Positions 17,248-26,791 of a stretch of 64,000 nucleotides of DNA are shown one piece after another. The position numbers and the translations under genes were made by a program. This stretch comes from Flavobacterium sp. (GTDB taxonomy: Bacteria > Bacteroidota > Bacteroidia > Flavobacteriales > Flavobacteriaceae). The stretch lies in contig DNNO01000021.1 in assembly GCA_003497625.1 (NCBI GenBank), forward strand, positions 165,602 through 229,601. Reading direction: 5' to 3'. The first letter of the stretch is position 1. Every line of letters begins with the position of its first letter. The notes under the pieces are model-generated. The model worked only from the letters and a program-made list of their open reading frames with translations, was not told the origin of the DNA and did no database searches.

Positions 17248-18263
17248 TGAAAAATATATTAGTAACTGGCGGTGCCGGATTTATTGGAGCTAATTTTGTT
17301 CCCTATTTTATACAAAATAATCTTGATTATCATCTGATAAATTTGGATTTACTTACGTATGCTGGAAATTTAGAAAATGTATCAGAAGTTGAAAACCACC
17401 CAAGATATACGTTTGTACAAGGTGATATTTGTGATAGAAATTTTGTAGAAGATTTATTCCAAAAATACCAATTTCACGATGTAATTCATTTTGCCGCGGA
17501 AAGTCATGTTGATAATTCAATTTCGGGTCCTGAAGCGTTTATTAAAACTAATGTTTTAGGAACATTTAATTTATTAGACACCGCAAGAAAACTTTGGATG
17601 TCAGCTCCAAATCAATATAATGTTGGATTTGAAAATTCGCGTTTTCACCACGTTTCTACGGATGAGGTTTATGGAACTTTAGGCGAAACTGGTTTGTTTG
17701 AAGAAACTACTCCATATGCGCCAAATAGTCCTTATTCTGCTTCAAAAGCGGGTTCAGATATGATTGTAAGAAGTTATTTTCACACTTACGGAATGAATGT
17801 GGTTACCACAAATTGTTCTAACAATTACGGACCAAAACAACATGACGAAAAGTTGATTCCAACCATTATTCGTAAAGCAATAAAAGGAGAAAATATTCCA
17901 ATTTATGGAGATGGAAAAAATGTCCGCGATTGGTTATACGTTTTAGATCATTGCAAAGGAATTGAATTAGCATTCAAAATTGGAAAATCTGGAGAGACGT
18001 ACAATATTGGTGGAAGAAACGAACGTAATAATTTATATATTGTTGATACGGTTTGTTCGATTTTGAATGAATTACAACCAAAATCTGAAGGAACATATCA
18101 AGATCAAATTACATTTGTGAAAGATAGACCAGGTCACGATTTGCGTTATGCTATTGATGCAACAAAAATCGAGAATGAATTAGGTTGGAAAGCTGATGAA
18201 AATTTCGAATCAGGTATTTTGAAAACAGTTCGTTGGTATTTAGAAAAGTTTAAAAATAAATAA
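17247..18263 (+). CDS. rfbB: dTDP-glucose 4,6-dehydratase
   Basis: The 338-residue extended SDR enzyme makes dTDP-4-keto-6-deoxyglucose, the second step of dTDP-L-rhamnose synthesis. It shows the Rossmann motif GGAGFIGANF at residue 7, HFAAESHVDNSI near 83, STDEVYG near 137 and the catalytic YSASK near 166. The length is normal. It overlaps the Wzz-like gene by 1 bp and is followed by rfbA after a 79-bp spacer that contains a direct repeat. Confidence 0.97.
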   Translation: MKNILVTGGAGFIGANFVPYFIQNNLDYHLINLDLLTYAGNLENVSEVENHPRYTFVQGDICDRNFVEDLFQKYQFHDVIHFAAESHVDNSISGPEAFIKTNVLGTFNLLDTARKLWMSAPNQYNVGFENSRFHHVSTDEVYGTLGETGLFEETTPYAPNSPYSASKAGSDMIVRSYFHTYGMNVVTTNCSNNYGPKQHDEKLIPTIIRKAIKGENIPIYGDGKNVRDWLYVLDHCKGIELAFKIGKSGETYNIGGRNERNNLYIVDTVCSILNELQPKSEGTYQDQITFVKDRPGHDLRYAIDATKIENELGWKADENFESGILKTVRWYLEKFKNK

Positions 18264-18281
18264 TACCTAAGGTTTATATGA

Positions 18282-18309
18282 GATATGTACGGGACATGTA
18301 CGGGATATC
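18282..18309. repeat. Two 10-bp direct repeats in the rfbB-rfbA spacer
   Basis: ATGTACGGGA occurs at 18285-18294 and again at 18296-18305, 11 bp apart, bracketed by GATAT (18282-18286) and ATATC (18305-18309). The one-turn spacing could suit a regulator or simply be a small duplication. It interrupts an otherwise tight rfb operon. Confidence 0.6.
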
Positions 18310-18342
18310 TATTAAGTATCTACCTACTTATTAATAATAGAA

Positions 18343-19203
18343 ATGAAAGGAATTATATTAGCTGGAGGTTCAGGCACACGTTTACATCCGTTAACATTAG
18401 CGGTGAGTAAGCAATTGATGCCAATTTATGATAAACCGATGATTTACTATCCACTATCAACCTTGATGTGGGCAGGAATTAGCGAAATCTTAATTATTTC
18501 AACACCGCACGATTTGCCTTTGTTTCGTCAATTATTAGGAGATGGAAAATCATTAGGTTGTAAATTTGAATACGCCGTTCAAGAACACCCAAATGGTTTA
18601 GCTGAAGCGTTTATCATTGGGAAAGAATTTATTGGAAACGATAAAGTAGCTTTAATCCTTGGAGATAATATTTTCTACGGAACTGGTTTGGCCGAATTAT
18701 TACAAGAAAACAGCAATCCAAACGGAGGAATTGTTTATGCTTATCATGTTCACGACCCAGAACGTTATGGTGTAGTTGAATTTGATGGCGCTGGAAAAGT
18801 TTTATCTATTGAAGAAAAACCAACGCATCCAAAATCAAATTTTGCGGTTCCAGGAATTTATTTTTACGACAATCAAGTAGTTGAAATAGCTTCAAACATA
18901 AAACCAAGTCAGCGAGGAGAGTTAGAAATTACCGATATTAACAAAGCCTATTTAGAACAAGGAAATTTACAGGTTTCCATTTTAGATAGGGGAACCGCTT
19001 GGTTAGACACCGGAACATTTCAATCGCTAATGCAAGCTGGACAATTTGTACAAGTTATAGAGGAACGTCAGGGATTAAAAATTGGCGCTATTGAAGAAGC
19101 TGCTTACAAAATGGGTTTCATCAATGCTGACCAATTAAAAAAAATAGCAGAACCGTTACTAAAAAGTGGTTACGGAAAACATTTAATGAGTTTAGTAAGC
19201 TAA
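18343..19203 (+). CDS. rfbA: Glucose-1-phosphate thymidylyltransferase
   Basis: The 286-residue nucleotidyltransferase makes dTDP-glucose from dTTP and glucose 1-phosphate. It begins [18 protein letters not shown], the nucleotide-binding loop, and has LGDNIFYG near residue 107, the metal-binding Asp, EEKP near 158 and WLDTGTFQS near 220. All are standard RmlA features. It lies between rfbB and rfbC, with only 1 bp before rfbC. Confidence 0.97.
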   Translation: MKGIILAGGSGTRLHPLTLAVSKQLMPIYDKPMIYYPLSTLMWAGISEILIISTPHDLPLFRQLLGDGKSLGCKFEYAVQEHPNGLAEAFIIGKEFIGNDKVALILGDNIFYGTGLAELLQENSNPNGGIVYAYHVHDPERYGVVEFDGAGKVLSIEEKPTHPKSNFAVPGIYFYDNQVVEIASNIKPSQRGELEITDINKAYLEQGNLQVSILDRGTAWLDTGTFQSLMQAGQFVQVIEERQGLKIGAIEEAAYKMGFINADQLKKIAEPLLKSGYGKHLMSLVS

Positions 19204-19204
19204 A

Positions 19205-19756
19205 ATGAAATTTATTGAAACCAAACTTAAAGGATGTTTTATCCTTGAACCAAAAATAATCAAAGATGAGCGTGGTTACTTTATGGAAAGTTTTAACGAA
19301 AAGACTTTTCAGGAAGGAATTGGACAAAAAGTGACTTTTGTGCAAGACAACCAATCTTTTTCAACTAAAGGTGTTTTGCGCGGATTGCATTATCAATGTG
19401 ATGAACATGCGCAAGCTAAGTTAGTTCGTGTTCTTGATGGTGAAGTTTTAGATGTTGCAGTAGATTTACGTCCAGAATCAGAAACATTTGGTCAATATGA
19501 AGCGATTTTACTTTCGGCAGAAAGTCAAACGCAGTTTTTTGTTCCAAGAGGTTTTGCTCATGGGTTTTTAGTATTATCAGAAACGGCAACGTTCTTTTAC
19601 AAATGCGATAATTTTTACAATAAGGAAAGTGAAGGTGGAATACTATTTAATGATGAAACCTTAAATATCGATTGGAATTTTCCTGTCCAAGATTTGATAA
19701 TTTCAGATAAAGACAAAGTATTACCTAATCTACAAAATGCTAAAAAAGTATGGTAG
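19205..19756 (+). CDS. rfbC: dTDP-4-dehydrorhamnose 3,5-epimerase
   Basis: The 183-residue RmlC cupin enzyme carries GVLRGLHYQ near residue 55, with the catalytic His, and VDLRPESETFGQYE near 87. FFVPRGFAHGFLVLSE near 115 is also as expected. It epimerises C3 and C5 of dTDP-4-keto-6-deoxyglucose. Its last 7 bp overlap the start of rfbD. Confidence 0.97.
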   Translation: MKFIETKLKGCFILEPKIIKDERGYFMESFNEKTFQEGIGQKVTFVQDNQSFSTKGVLRGLHYQCDEHAQAKLVRVLDGEVLDVAVDLRPESETFGQYEAILLSAESQTQFFVPRGFAHGFLVLSETATFFYKCDNFYNKESEGGILFNDETLNIDWNFPVQDLIISDKDKVLPNLQNAKKVW

Positions 19757-20655
19757 TATTGGTAACAGGAGCAAACGGACAATTAGGTCAAGCCATTCAA
19801 TCTATTTCTGGGAAATATCCTGAAATAGATTTTGTGTTTTGTTCTTCTTCGGACTTAGACATTACGAATTTAGAAAATTGTCAAGCTGTTTTTTCAACCA
19901 ATCAACCACATTTTTGCATTAATACAGCGGCTTACACAGCAGTTGATAAAGCAGAAAGCGAACCAGCAAAAGCTTTTGACATTAACGCAAACGGAGCTGA
20001 AAACCTAGCCATTACTTGCAAAAAATTCAATACCATTTTAATTCATATTTCTACTGATTTTGTTTTTGATGCCTATTTTTCTGAAGGAATCGCCTATTAT
20101 GATAGGGAACTTAGATTGCCTTTAAAAAGTAATTTAGGACTTACAGAAACCGATGTGCCTTTTCCAAGTGGTGTTTATGGTTTAACAAAATTACAAGGAG
20201 AGCAAGCCATTCAAGCCAATTTGGAAAAGCATTTTATTATTAGAACTTCTTGGGTATATTCTCAATTTGGAAATAATTTTATGAAAACCATGTTGCGATT
20301 GGCATCAGAACGAGACACCCTTTCTGTTGTTTCAGACCAAATTGGAACACCAACAAACGCTGTTGATTTAGCTGAGGTTTTGATAAAAATAATCCAATCA
20401 TACAATTCCCAATCAGCTTTTGGAATTTATAATTTCTCAAACGAAGGGCAATGTTCTTGGTATGATTTTGCTAATGAGATATTTCGTCAAAAAGGAGTTT
20501 CAATAGATTTAAAACCTATTCCAACTTCGGCTTATCCTACACCAGCCAAAAGACCAGCGTATAGTGTTTTGGATAAAACAAAAATTAAAAGTACATTCGA
20601 TATTAAAATCAATGATTGGCAAACGAGTTTAAGTGCATGTTTAAAACAATTGTAA
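19750..20655 (+). CDS. rfbD: dTDP-4-dehydrorhamnose reductase
   Basis: The 301-residue RmlD enzyme completes dTDP-L-rhamnose. It shows VTGANGQLGQAI at the N-terminus, INTAAYTAVDKAE near residue 57, STDFVFD near 100 and the catalytic YGLTK near 143. It completes the set B-A-C-D, so the pathway to dTDP-L-rhamnose is whole in this window. The start overlaps rfbC by 7 bp and the PagL-like gene follows after 4 bp. Confidence 0.96.
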   Translation: MVVLVTGANGQLGQAIQSISGKYPEIDFVFCSSSDLDITNLENCQAVFSTNQPHFCINTAAYTAVDKAESEPAKAFDINANGAENLAITCKKFNTILIHISTDFVFDAYFSEGIAYYDRELRLPLKSNLGLTETDVPFPSGVYGLTKLQGEQAIQANLEKHFIIRTSWVYSQFGNNFMKTMLRLASERDTLSVVSDQIGTPTNAVDLAEVLIKIIQSYNSQSAFGIYNFSNEGQCSWYDFANEIFRQKGVSIDLKPIPTSAYPTPAKRPAYSVLDKTKIKSTFDIKINDWQTSLSACLKQL

Positions 20656-20659
20656 ATTC

Positions 20660-21757
20660 ATGAAAAAAACAATTTTACTTTTTTGCTTTTCCTACTTTTT
20701 TTCTTTCTCTCAAGAAAAAGCATCAACTTATTTTGATGTGCAACTTTTTAGAGGAAATGTTTACAAACACACCAACGATATTGGTCATTTAATCACAGGT
20801 CATCCCGATGGATTTTTACTGAGTTACAACTGGAAAACCTTTGGAAAAAAAGAATGGCAACAAGTCTACAATTATCCCGATTATGGTATTTCATATCATT
20901 ATTTAGACTTCAAAAACCAATATTTAGGGGTTAATCATGCAGTTGGAGTGCATTATAATTTTTATTTTTTCAAGCGTCAATTGATGTTTCGAATTTCGCA
21001 AGGAATTGGTATGACTTCGTCTCCTTATGATAAAGAAACCAACAACAAAAACAATGCTTTCGGAACTAAATTCATGGACAATAACTACTTTTTATTACAA
21101 TATAAGAAGGAAAACATCATTGATAAAATAGGCTTGCAAGCAGGATTTATGCTGACTCATTTTTCTAACGGAAGATTCAAAGCGCCAAACAGCGGAATTA
21201 ACACGATAGCTTTTAATGTAGGATTGAATTATAATTTTAATGATAAACAAGAATTTATAGTTGATTCGTTGCCATCAAAAGACACTTACAAAGAAAGAAT
21301 AAAGTACAATATTGCTTTTAGAACAGGCATTTCAGAAGGACCAGTACCACATTTAGGGCAGCGCCAATTTTATCACATTGGCTTATATGCAGATAAACGA
21401 ATTGGAAGAAAAAGCGCTCTACAGCTAGGAACAGATGTTTTTTTCTCGCGCTATTTACAAGATTATATAAAATTTGTATCGGTGGCTTTTCCTGAAGACC
21501 ATGAATCTTATGCCGATTCAGACACCGATTACAAACGAATCGGATTGTTTATTGGACATGAGTTGTTTATTAATAAATTATCAATTGAAGCACAGGTTGG
21601 TTATTATGTTTATAAGCCACTTGATTATGAAATTGATCTGTACCAAAGAATAGGGATAAAATATTATCTTTATAAAAATATTTTTACTGGTGTGGGTTTA
21701 AAAACGCACGGCGGAAGAGCTGAAGCTATTGAAGCTACACTTGGTGTACGATTATAA
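20660..21757 (+). CDS. Acyloxyacyl hydrolase (PagL-like lipid A 3-O-deacylase)
   Basis: The 365-residue product has a signal peptide (MKKTILLFCFSYFFSFSQ) and a run of amphipathic strands suited to an outer-membrane beta barrel. The segment THFSNGRFKAPNSGIN places His167 and Ser169 in the H-x-S-N motif that forms the PagL active site. PagL removes an acyl chain from lipid A in the outer membrane. The protein is longer than classical PagL (about 150-180 residues), with an extra C-terminal half of further barrel-like sequence, as is common in Bacteroidetes. It is joined to rfbD and the GIN lipoprotein gene with gaps of only a few bases. Confidence 0.82.
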   Translation: MKKTILLFCFSYFFSFSQEKASTYFDVQLFRGNVYKHTNDIGHLITGHPDGFLLSYNWKTFGKKEWQQVYNYPDYGISYHYLDFKNQYLGVNHAVGVHYNFYFFKRQLMFRISQGIGMTSSPYDKETNNKNNAFGTKFMDNNYFLLQYKKENIIDKIGLQAGFMLTHFSNGRFKAPNSGINTIAFNVGLNYNFNDKQEFIVDSLPSKDTYKERIKYNIAFRTGISEGPVPHLGQRQFYHIGLYADKRIGRKSALQLGTDVFFSRYLQDYIKFVSVAFPEDHESYADSDTDYKRIGLFIGHELFINKLSIEAQVGYYVYKPLDYEIDLYQRIGIKYYLYKNIFTGVGLKTHGGRAEAIEATLGVRL

Positions 21758-21758
21758 T

Positions 21759-22508
21759 ATGAAAAAATTTGTTTTACATATCGTTTCTATATGTTGCCTA
21801 ATTTTGGTAACCAGCTGTGGCATTTCTGAAGATTGTTTCAAAGGAAATGGCAACCAAATTACACAAACATTTCCCCTTGAAAATTTCACTAAAATTAAAG
21901 TCTATGATGGTGTTGGATTGGTTGTAAAAGAAGGTCCAATTTATGAAGTTAAAGTAGTAACATCAGATAATATTATTGATGATTTAGATGTGAAATTAAA
22001 TGGTGACATGCTTGTTGTTAAAGATAATTCGACTTGTAATATTGCCCGTGATTATGGACAAACCATGGTTTATGTAACCGCTCCAAATTTAACAGAAATT
22101 CATTCTAAAACCGATCAAGATATTAGAAGTGATGGTGTTTTAAATTATTCGGATTTAAAACTAATTTCAGTTGATATTAGCGATGGAGCAGGAACGGGTG
22201 ATTTCAGATTGGAATTAAATACTACTAATTTATATGTAGAAAGCAACAATGTTTCCAATTTTTATTTATCTGGACAAAGTCAAAATTTACATGTTTTTTT
22301 TTCGTGGGGAAATGGAATTTTTTATGGTGAAAGTTTAGTAGCTAATACTATTACTTTTTACCATAGAGGTTCAAATGACATTTTTTTGTTTCCAATTAAT
22401 TCAATTACAGGAAATATTTATGCTACGGGTAACGTGGTTTTAAAAAACAATCCAATTGAGTCGCCAAACGTTATCCAACATTTTACAGGGAGATTGATAT
22501 TAGATTAA
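21759..22508 (+). CDS. Head GIN domain lipoprotein (DUF2807)
   Basis: The 249-residue product has a lipoprotein signal with lipobox LVTSC near residue 20. A DUF2807-like beta-helix follows, opening with FPLENFTKIKVYDGVGLVVK, the family's characteristic start. ATG 21759, 1 bp after the preceding stop, is preferred over the upstream in-frame codon at 21729 because it places the signal peptide at the N-terminus. It is likely anchored in the outer membrane. The function is unknown. Its 3' end overlaps the convergent glycosyltransferase gene by 4 bp. Confidence 0.82.
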   Translation: MKKFVLHIVSICCLILVTSCGISEDCFKGNGNQITQTFPLENFTKIKVYDGVGLVVKEGPIYEVKVVTSDNIIDDLDVKLNGDMLVVKDNSTCNIARDYGQTMVYVTAPNLTEIHSKTDQDIRSDGVLNYSDLKLISVDISDGAGTGDFRLELNTTNLYVESNNVSNFYLSGQSQNLHVFFSWGNGIFYGESLVANTITFYHRGSNDIFLFPINSITGNIYATGNVVLKNNPIESPNVIQHFTGRLILD

Positions 22509-23737
22509 TTTTTAATAATTTCTTTTATTTTAGCTTCAAAATTTTCGAGAATAGTATTTTCAGAGAAATTTTCGAGCACAAAATGTTTTGCTTTTTCTCC
22601 AATCTGAAAAGCAATATTTTTCTCTTTTTTTATTTTTATGAGATAATCAACAACTTGTTTTGTGTTGTTTTCAGAGAAAAAGCCACTAAAGTTATTTTCT
22701 TTAAAAATTTTTGCTACTTCAGAGTCTTTGTTTCCGGTTATAATTGAAGGTTTTCCACTTGCCATCATTCCAAGAATTTTAGAAGGCATTACCGTATCTT
22801 GAACATCTGTTTTTTGAAATAAAAAATGAACATCGGCACTACACAAAAGATTATTTAATTCGTTGTAAGGTACTGGTTCGTAAAACTTGATAAAAGAAAA
22901 TGCAGTTAATTTAGCTTTTAATTTTTGCATATAAGCGCCATCACCAACAATGGCTATTTCAATATCAGCATCATTTATATTTTTACAAAATGCTTCAAAA
23001 AAGAGCCAATCTTGTTTTTCTCCTACATTTCCTGAATATAGTAATGTAAATTTATCAGGGTTAATGTAGTTGTGTTGTTTTGCAATAGACGGATTTATAT
23101 TATTAACAGATACCCAGTTTGGAAAATAAAAAACAGATTTAAATTTAGTTTTTTCAATTGCTTTTTCCATCATATTATAACTGATACTACTAATTATAGT
23201 TGCTTTGTTAAATAAAAATGTTTCAAAGCGTAAGACAGATTTTTTGATTAGATTTCCAAAAAAATTCGTGTTTAATAATCCAGATTGGAATGCTAAATCA
23301 AATTCGAAATCTTGAACATGAACCCATAATTTTGCATTTTTCTTTTTGGCTAATATATAGGCTGGAAGAATAGAAAGTGTTAAAGGGACAAGGCAAATAA
23401 CCAAATCAGTTTCTTTAATTTTTTTGCTGTTTTGAAAACTTCCCCAAGTTAAACTTAGCATTAATTTAATTCTACCCCAAAAAGTAACTTTTTTAGGCAC
23501 AAATTGTTTGTATCTAAATACAGTTATACCATCGATTATTTCGGTAAAATAAGTATTTTTGTCTTTATAGGTTTCTGCAATTTTCCATTTAGGATAATAT
23601 GGAAAACCTGTTATTACTGAAACATCATAACCTTTGTTTGATAAAAAAGTTGCAAATTGAGAAGTATATAACCCTATTGCGGTGTCTTCTGGAGCATAAT
23701 TTCCAGTAAAAATTGTAATAGTTTTTTTCGTGTTCAA
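22505..23737 (-). CDS. WcaI-type glycosyltransferase family 4
   Basis: The protein is a GT-B glycosyltransferase with an N-terminal IFTGNYAPEDTAIGLYT motif, GFPYYPKWK near residue 46 and VHVQDFEFDLA near 138. These features are typical of WcaI-like transferases of colanic-acid and O-antigen loci. A GT4 C-terminal donor domain follows (LYSGNVGEKQDW, then MPSKILGMMASGKPSI). The frame is open to ATG 23770, but a minus-strand -7 element (23748-23755) lies inside that extension. A TTG start at 23737 giving MNTKKTITIF is therefore more likely, 410 residues. It probably acts on the membrane-bound glycan. The acceptor sugar is unknown. Confidence 0.82.
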   Translation of the reverse strand: MNTKKTITIFTGNYAPEDTAIGLYTSQFATFLSNKGYDVSVITGFPYYPKWKIAETYKDKNTYFTEIIDGITVFRYKQFVPKKVTFWGRIKLMLSLTWGSFQNSKKIKETDLVICLVPLTLSILPAYILAKKKNAKLWVHVQDFEFDLAFQSGLLNTNFFGNLIKKSVLRFETFLFNKATIISSISYNMMEKAIEKTKFKSVFYFPNWVSVNNINPSIAKQHNYINPDKFTLLYSGNVGEKQDWLFFEAFCKNINDADIEIAIVGDGAYMQKLKAKLTAFSFIKFYEPVPYNELNNLLCSADVHFLFQKTDVQDTVMPSKILGMMASGKPSIITGNKDSEVAKIFKENNFSGFFSENNTKQVVDYLIKIKKEKNIAFQIGEKAKHFVLENFSENTILENFEAKIKEIIKN

Positions 23738-23747
23738 CTTTTTTTTA

Positions 23748-23755
23748 CAAAAATA
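23748..23755 (-). promoter_or_regulatory. -7 element TATTTTTG (minus) before the WcaI-type gene
   Basis: Reading on the minus strand, TATTTTTG ends 11 bases before TTG 23737. Transcription would start close to the TTG codon, so the mRNA leader would be only a few bases. Confidence 0.5.
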
Positions 23756-23794
23756 TAATTTATTAAACAATTAGGTAAAAAAACATAAAATAAA

Positions 23795-24880
23795 ATGAAG
23801 ATTTATTTAGACAATATTATTTTTTCTAAAGTAAAAAACGGAGGCGTTTCTAATTATTGGTATGAATTAATTGAATATTTAGAAAAACAAAACCAAGATG
23901 AGTTAACTTATTTTGAAAGTATTGATGCCAAAGAAAATTTTCATAGAAAAAAACTTAATTTATCTTCACAAAGTATAAAAGAAGTAAAATCAGACTCCAT
24001 CAATAGATTTATGCCGATATCTTATACTTCAGATGAGAAATTAATTTTTCATTCAAGTTATTATAGGGGTTTAAATGGTTGTAAAAATAAAATCGAAGTA
24101 ACTACTGTTTATGATTTTATTCATAGTTATTATTCGAGTTTTCCAAAAAAACAACTTCATAATTTTTTGAAGTTTAACGCTATAAAAAGATCAAATGGAA
24201 TTATTTGTATTTCTCACAATACCTACAATGATTTAAATAAATTTTACGCATTAAAAAAAAATCAAAAAGCTACGGTAATTCATGTTGGGGTTAGTGATGA
24301 CTATTTTCCAATTAAAGAGTATACATTAAAAGAGCAACAGTTTATTACAGATAAAAAGTTAACAGATGATTTTATATTGTTTGTAGGCGGTAGAACAGGA
24401 TATAAAAATTTTGATTTTGTAGTTTCGGTTTTAAACGATAATCCTCAATTAAAACTTGTAATTGTTGGAGGTGGCGAAATTACGGAAGAAGAAAAGAAAT
24501 TATTTTCAGATGATGCTTTAAAAAGGTTTACTCATTTAAGATCAGCAGAAAATTTTGAATTAAATGTGTTATTTAACTTAGCAAGAGCACTGGTTTATCC
24601 ATCAAGTTATGAAGGTTTTGGAATTCCTGTAGTAGAGGCTATGCGTGCAGGTTGCCCGGTAATTGGCTTAAACAATGCAACTATCAGAGAGGTTGCAGAA
24701 AATTCAGCTGTTTTGTTGGATACGTTATCTGTTTCTGAGTTTAACGCAAAATTTTCTAATTTAAATCATTCAGATTTTAGAAGCTCTGCTATTGAAATTG
24801 GTTTAGAAGCCTCTAAAAATTATAGTTGGGAAAAATGTAGTAGAGAAACTAGAGAGTTTTATGATTCTTTGGACCTATAG
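23795..24880 (+). CDS. Glycosyltransferase family 4
   Basis: The 361-residue GT-B enzyme has N-terminal KNGGVSNYWYELI (sugar-acceptor domain) and a mid VYDFIHSYY segment. Its donor domain has FVGGRTGYKNFDFVV near residue 197 and YPSSYEGFGIPVVEAMRAG near 265, the latter holding the E-x7-E nucleotide-sugar motif. It adds one sugar to the polysaccharide. Which donor it uses is not visible. It overlaps the convergent O-antigen ligase gene by 22 bp. Confidence 0.9.
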   Translation: MKIYLDNIIFSKVKNGGVSNYWYELIEYLEKQNQDELTYFESIDAKENFHRKKLNLSSQSIKEVKSDSINRFMPISYTSDEKLIFHSSYYRGLNGCKNKIEVTTVYDFIHSYYSSFPKKQLHNFLKFNAIKRSNGIICISHNTYNDLNKFYALKKNQKATVIHVGVSDDYFPIKEYTLKEQQFITDKKLTDDFILFVGGRTGYKNFDFVVSVLNDNPQLKLVIVGGGEITEEEKKLFSDDALKRFTHLRSAENFELNVLFNLARALVYPSSYEGFGIPVVEAMRAGCPVIGLNNATIREVAENSAVLLDTLSVSEFNAKFSNLNHSDFRSSAIEIGLEASKNYSWEKCSRETREFYDSLDL

Positions 24881-26091
24881 TTTTTAAAATACATTAAAAC
24901 AATTAAGTTAAAATAAAAAGAACCAAATGCTCTGTAAAAAAAGTCTTCGGTTAATGAAACAACTATAATGTTAATAAAAAAGAAATAAAACAAGAATAAA
25001 TTCACTCTTAAAGCAATTTTAAGAACATGTGTTAAGTAAAGCAAAAACCCCAATAATCCCAATATACCACTAGAAATTAAAATATAAAAAAAGTAGTTAT
25101 GACTTAAATATTGATGGTCTAAGTAAAATGAGGAATTATAGTTAGATTTTAAGCAGTATTCTATTTCATTTTTTATATTTTCAAAACCAACTCCAAACCA
25201 AAAATTATCTTTAGCTAAACTATAATCACAATTATACAAAGCCACTCTAATGTTTGTTGAATCATATGACAAATCTTTTGGAGCATTCGTTAAACTAATC
25301 TTTAACTCGTGAAAACGTTCGTATAATCCAGGTGTTTTTTTGATTAAGAATAATGATATAAGCAAAAAAGAAGTGTAAAATAAAATTTTTTGAAAATATA
25401 ATCCTTTAAGATATACTAATGGAAAGATTAAAATAAAAATAAACAAGAATATTAAGTTGATTTTAGCAACTAATAAAAAGATAATTAGAGTAAAAAAAGC
25501 AATATACAAAAGTTCAGACCACTTTTTAAATCGGAACAGGTTTATCAATGAAAAAGCCAGACAAAACAATACGATACTAGTAAAGTATGTTGGATGAATC
25601 TTTAAAAAACTTATTTCTTCATATGCAAATTGTCTAAATTTTGAAACTCTATGGGCAACTATAAAAAAATCAGAAATAGAATAATTATAAAAAAAAGCAA
25701 TTATGTAGACAAAAATTATAAAAAGACAGCTATTTTTTAAAACATTAATGTAAAGTTTTATTCTTTCATCTGAAAAGTTTGATTTTGGTATGAAATAGAA
25801 AAGAAGCGGAAAAAGCAAAAAAAACAAAACATTTTTTATAGGTTTTAATGTTTCAAAATTTTTAAAGTAAAATAAAGAAGAAATAAAAACAATCCAAAAT
25901 GGAATAGTAAAGAAAAAAATGTCTTTACCAATAGCTATTTTTATTTTACTTTGAATCAAATAATAAATGGTATTTATTGATAATATAATAATTAGAAAAG
26001 TCAGTAAACTCTCTTTAAGAAGTGGAAATAAGAAGAATAATGGAAGTATATATTGAAAGTTTTTTTCAGAATCAAAAATATTAATTTTCAT
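24859..26091 (-). CDS. O-antigen ligase/polymerase-like membrane protein
   Basis: The 410-residue product has 10-12 hydrophobic helices and a large extracytoplasmic loop. That loop contains FWFGVGFENIKNEIEYCL and SHNYFFYILISSGILGLLGF, the W/G-rich and H-N patterns of Wzy_C/WaaL-type proteins. It could be the O-antigen polymerase or the ligase to lipid A core. ATG 26091 is preferred, since the upstream TTG (26112) lies within a -7 element. It is one of three such proteins in the locus. Confidence 0.75.
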   Translation of the reverse strand: MKINIFDSEKNFQYILPLFFLFPLLKESLLTFLIIILSINTIYYLIQSKIKIAIGKDIFFFTIPFWIVFISSLFYFKNFETLKPIKNVLFFLLFPLLFYFIPKSNFSDERIKLYINVLKNSCLFIIFVYIIAFFYNYSISDFFIVAHRVSKFRQFAYEEISFLKIHPTYFTSIVLFCLAFSLINLFRFKKWSELLYIAFFTLIIFLLVAKINLIFLFIFILIFPLVYLKGLYFQKILFYTSFLLISLFLIKKTPGLYERFHELKISLTNAPKDLSYDSTNIRVALYNCDYSLAKDNFWFGVGFENIKNEIEYCLKSNYNSSFYLDHQYLSHNYFFYILISSGILGLLGFLLYLTHVLKIALRVNLFLFYFFFINIIVVSLTEDFFYRAFGSFYFNLIVLMYFKNYRSKES

Positions 26092-26109
26092 AGTAGTACA
26101 ATAAAAAAT

Positions 26110-26117
26110 CAAATATA
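26110..26117 (-). promoter_or_regulatory. -7 element TATATTTG (minus) for the O-antigen ligase-like gene
   Basis: Reading minus, TATATTTG lies 18 bases upstream of ATG 26091 and fits TAnnTTTG. Confidence 0.5.
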
Positions 26118-26182
26118 TAGTTTTAAACTTGAAAAGTTAAAAAAGTGTAATAGAAAAAATTTTTTTTGCAAACAAAAATCTA

Positions 26183-26190
26183 TACATTTG
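26183..26190 (+). promoter_or_regulatory. -7 element TACATTTG for the lipoprotein at 26214
   Basis: TACATTTG lies 23 bp before ATG 26214. TTTG at 26165-26168 is a possible -33, though the 14-bp spacer is short. Confidence 0.5.
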
Positions 26191-26213
26191 CTTCGTAAAA
26201 ATTAAATAAAAAA

Positions 26214-26726
26214 ATGAAAAAAACAATTATAATGTTAATTAGTGTAATTACACTAATTTCTTGTGGCAAAGACAAAGAAGAAGTTAAAGACAATGCTGTA
26301 GCTGAAGTTGTTAACAAATATTCATTAGAAATAGACGCCATTTATGAAAAGAATGATAGTATAAATGTTTTCTACAAAATGGATGGTTATTTTCAATATG
26401 AAAAACCTATTAGCGCTACAATCAAAGGTTCTCAAATGCCTCAAAAAGTAAAAGTTCAAATTCCTGAAGGAATTGCAATTGAAAACATCAAAATTGAAGT
26501 AAGTACTAATAAAGAGCAAGAAGGGTTAACAGTACAAAATATTTCAATATTAAATAATGACAAGGTTGTTATTGATGGTTCAAATGGTAAACATTCTGAA
26601 TATTTCTTAACAGATGAATCATTTACTTGGGATTTAGAAAAATCTAGATTTAAGTTGAATCATTCAAATAAATATCCACCTGGATTATTAGGTAATGAAC
26701 TAACAGAGTCATTATTAACAAAATAA
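26214..26726 (+). CDS. Hypothetical lipoprotein
   Basis: The 170-residue product has a short signal with lipobox LISCGKD near residue 17. I recognise no family. The mature part is mostly beta-type with charged residues (a Tyr/Lys/Asn-rich segment, then KVQIPEGIAIENIKIEVSTN). It sits divergently from the O-antigen ligase-like gene and has its own promoter, so it may be unrelated to glycan assembly. Its C-terminal part (HSEYFLTDESFTW) is also unrecognised. Confidence 0.6.
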   Translation: MKKTIIMLISVITLISCGKDKEEVKDNAVAEVVNKYSLEIDAIYEKNDSINVFYKMDGYFQYEKPISATIKGSQMPQKVKVQIPEGIAIENIKIEVSTNKEQEGLTVQNISILNNDKVVIDGSNGKHSEYFLTDESFTWDLEKSRFKLNHSNKYPPGLLGNELTESLLTK

Positions 26727-26791
26727 ATAGCTTCTAACTTATAAATGACATTTTATTAAAAATAAGATGTCATTTTTTTATTTTAAAAAAA

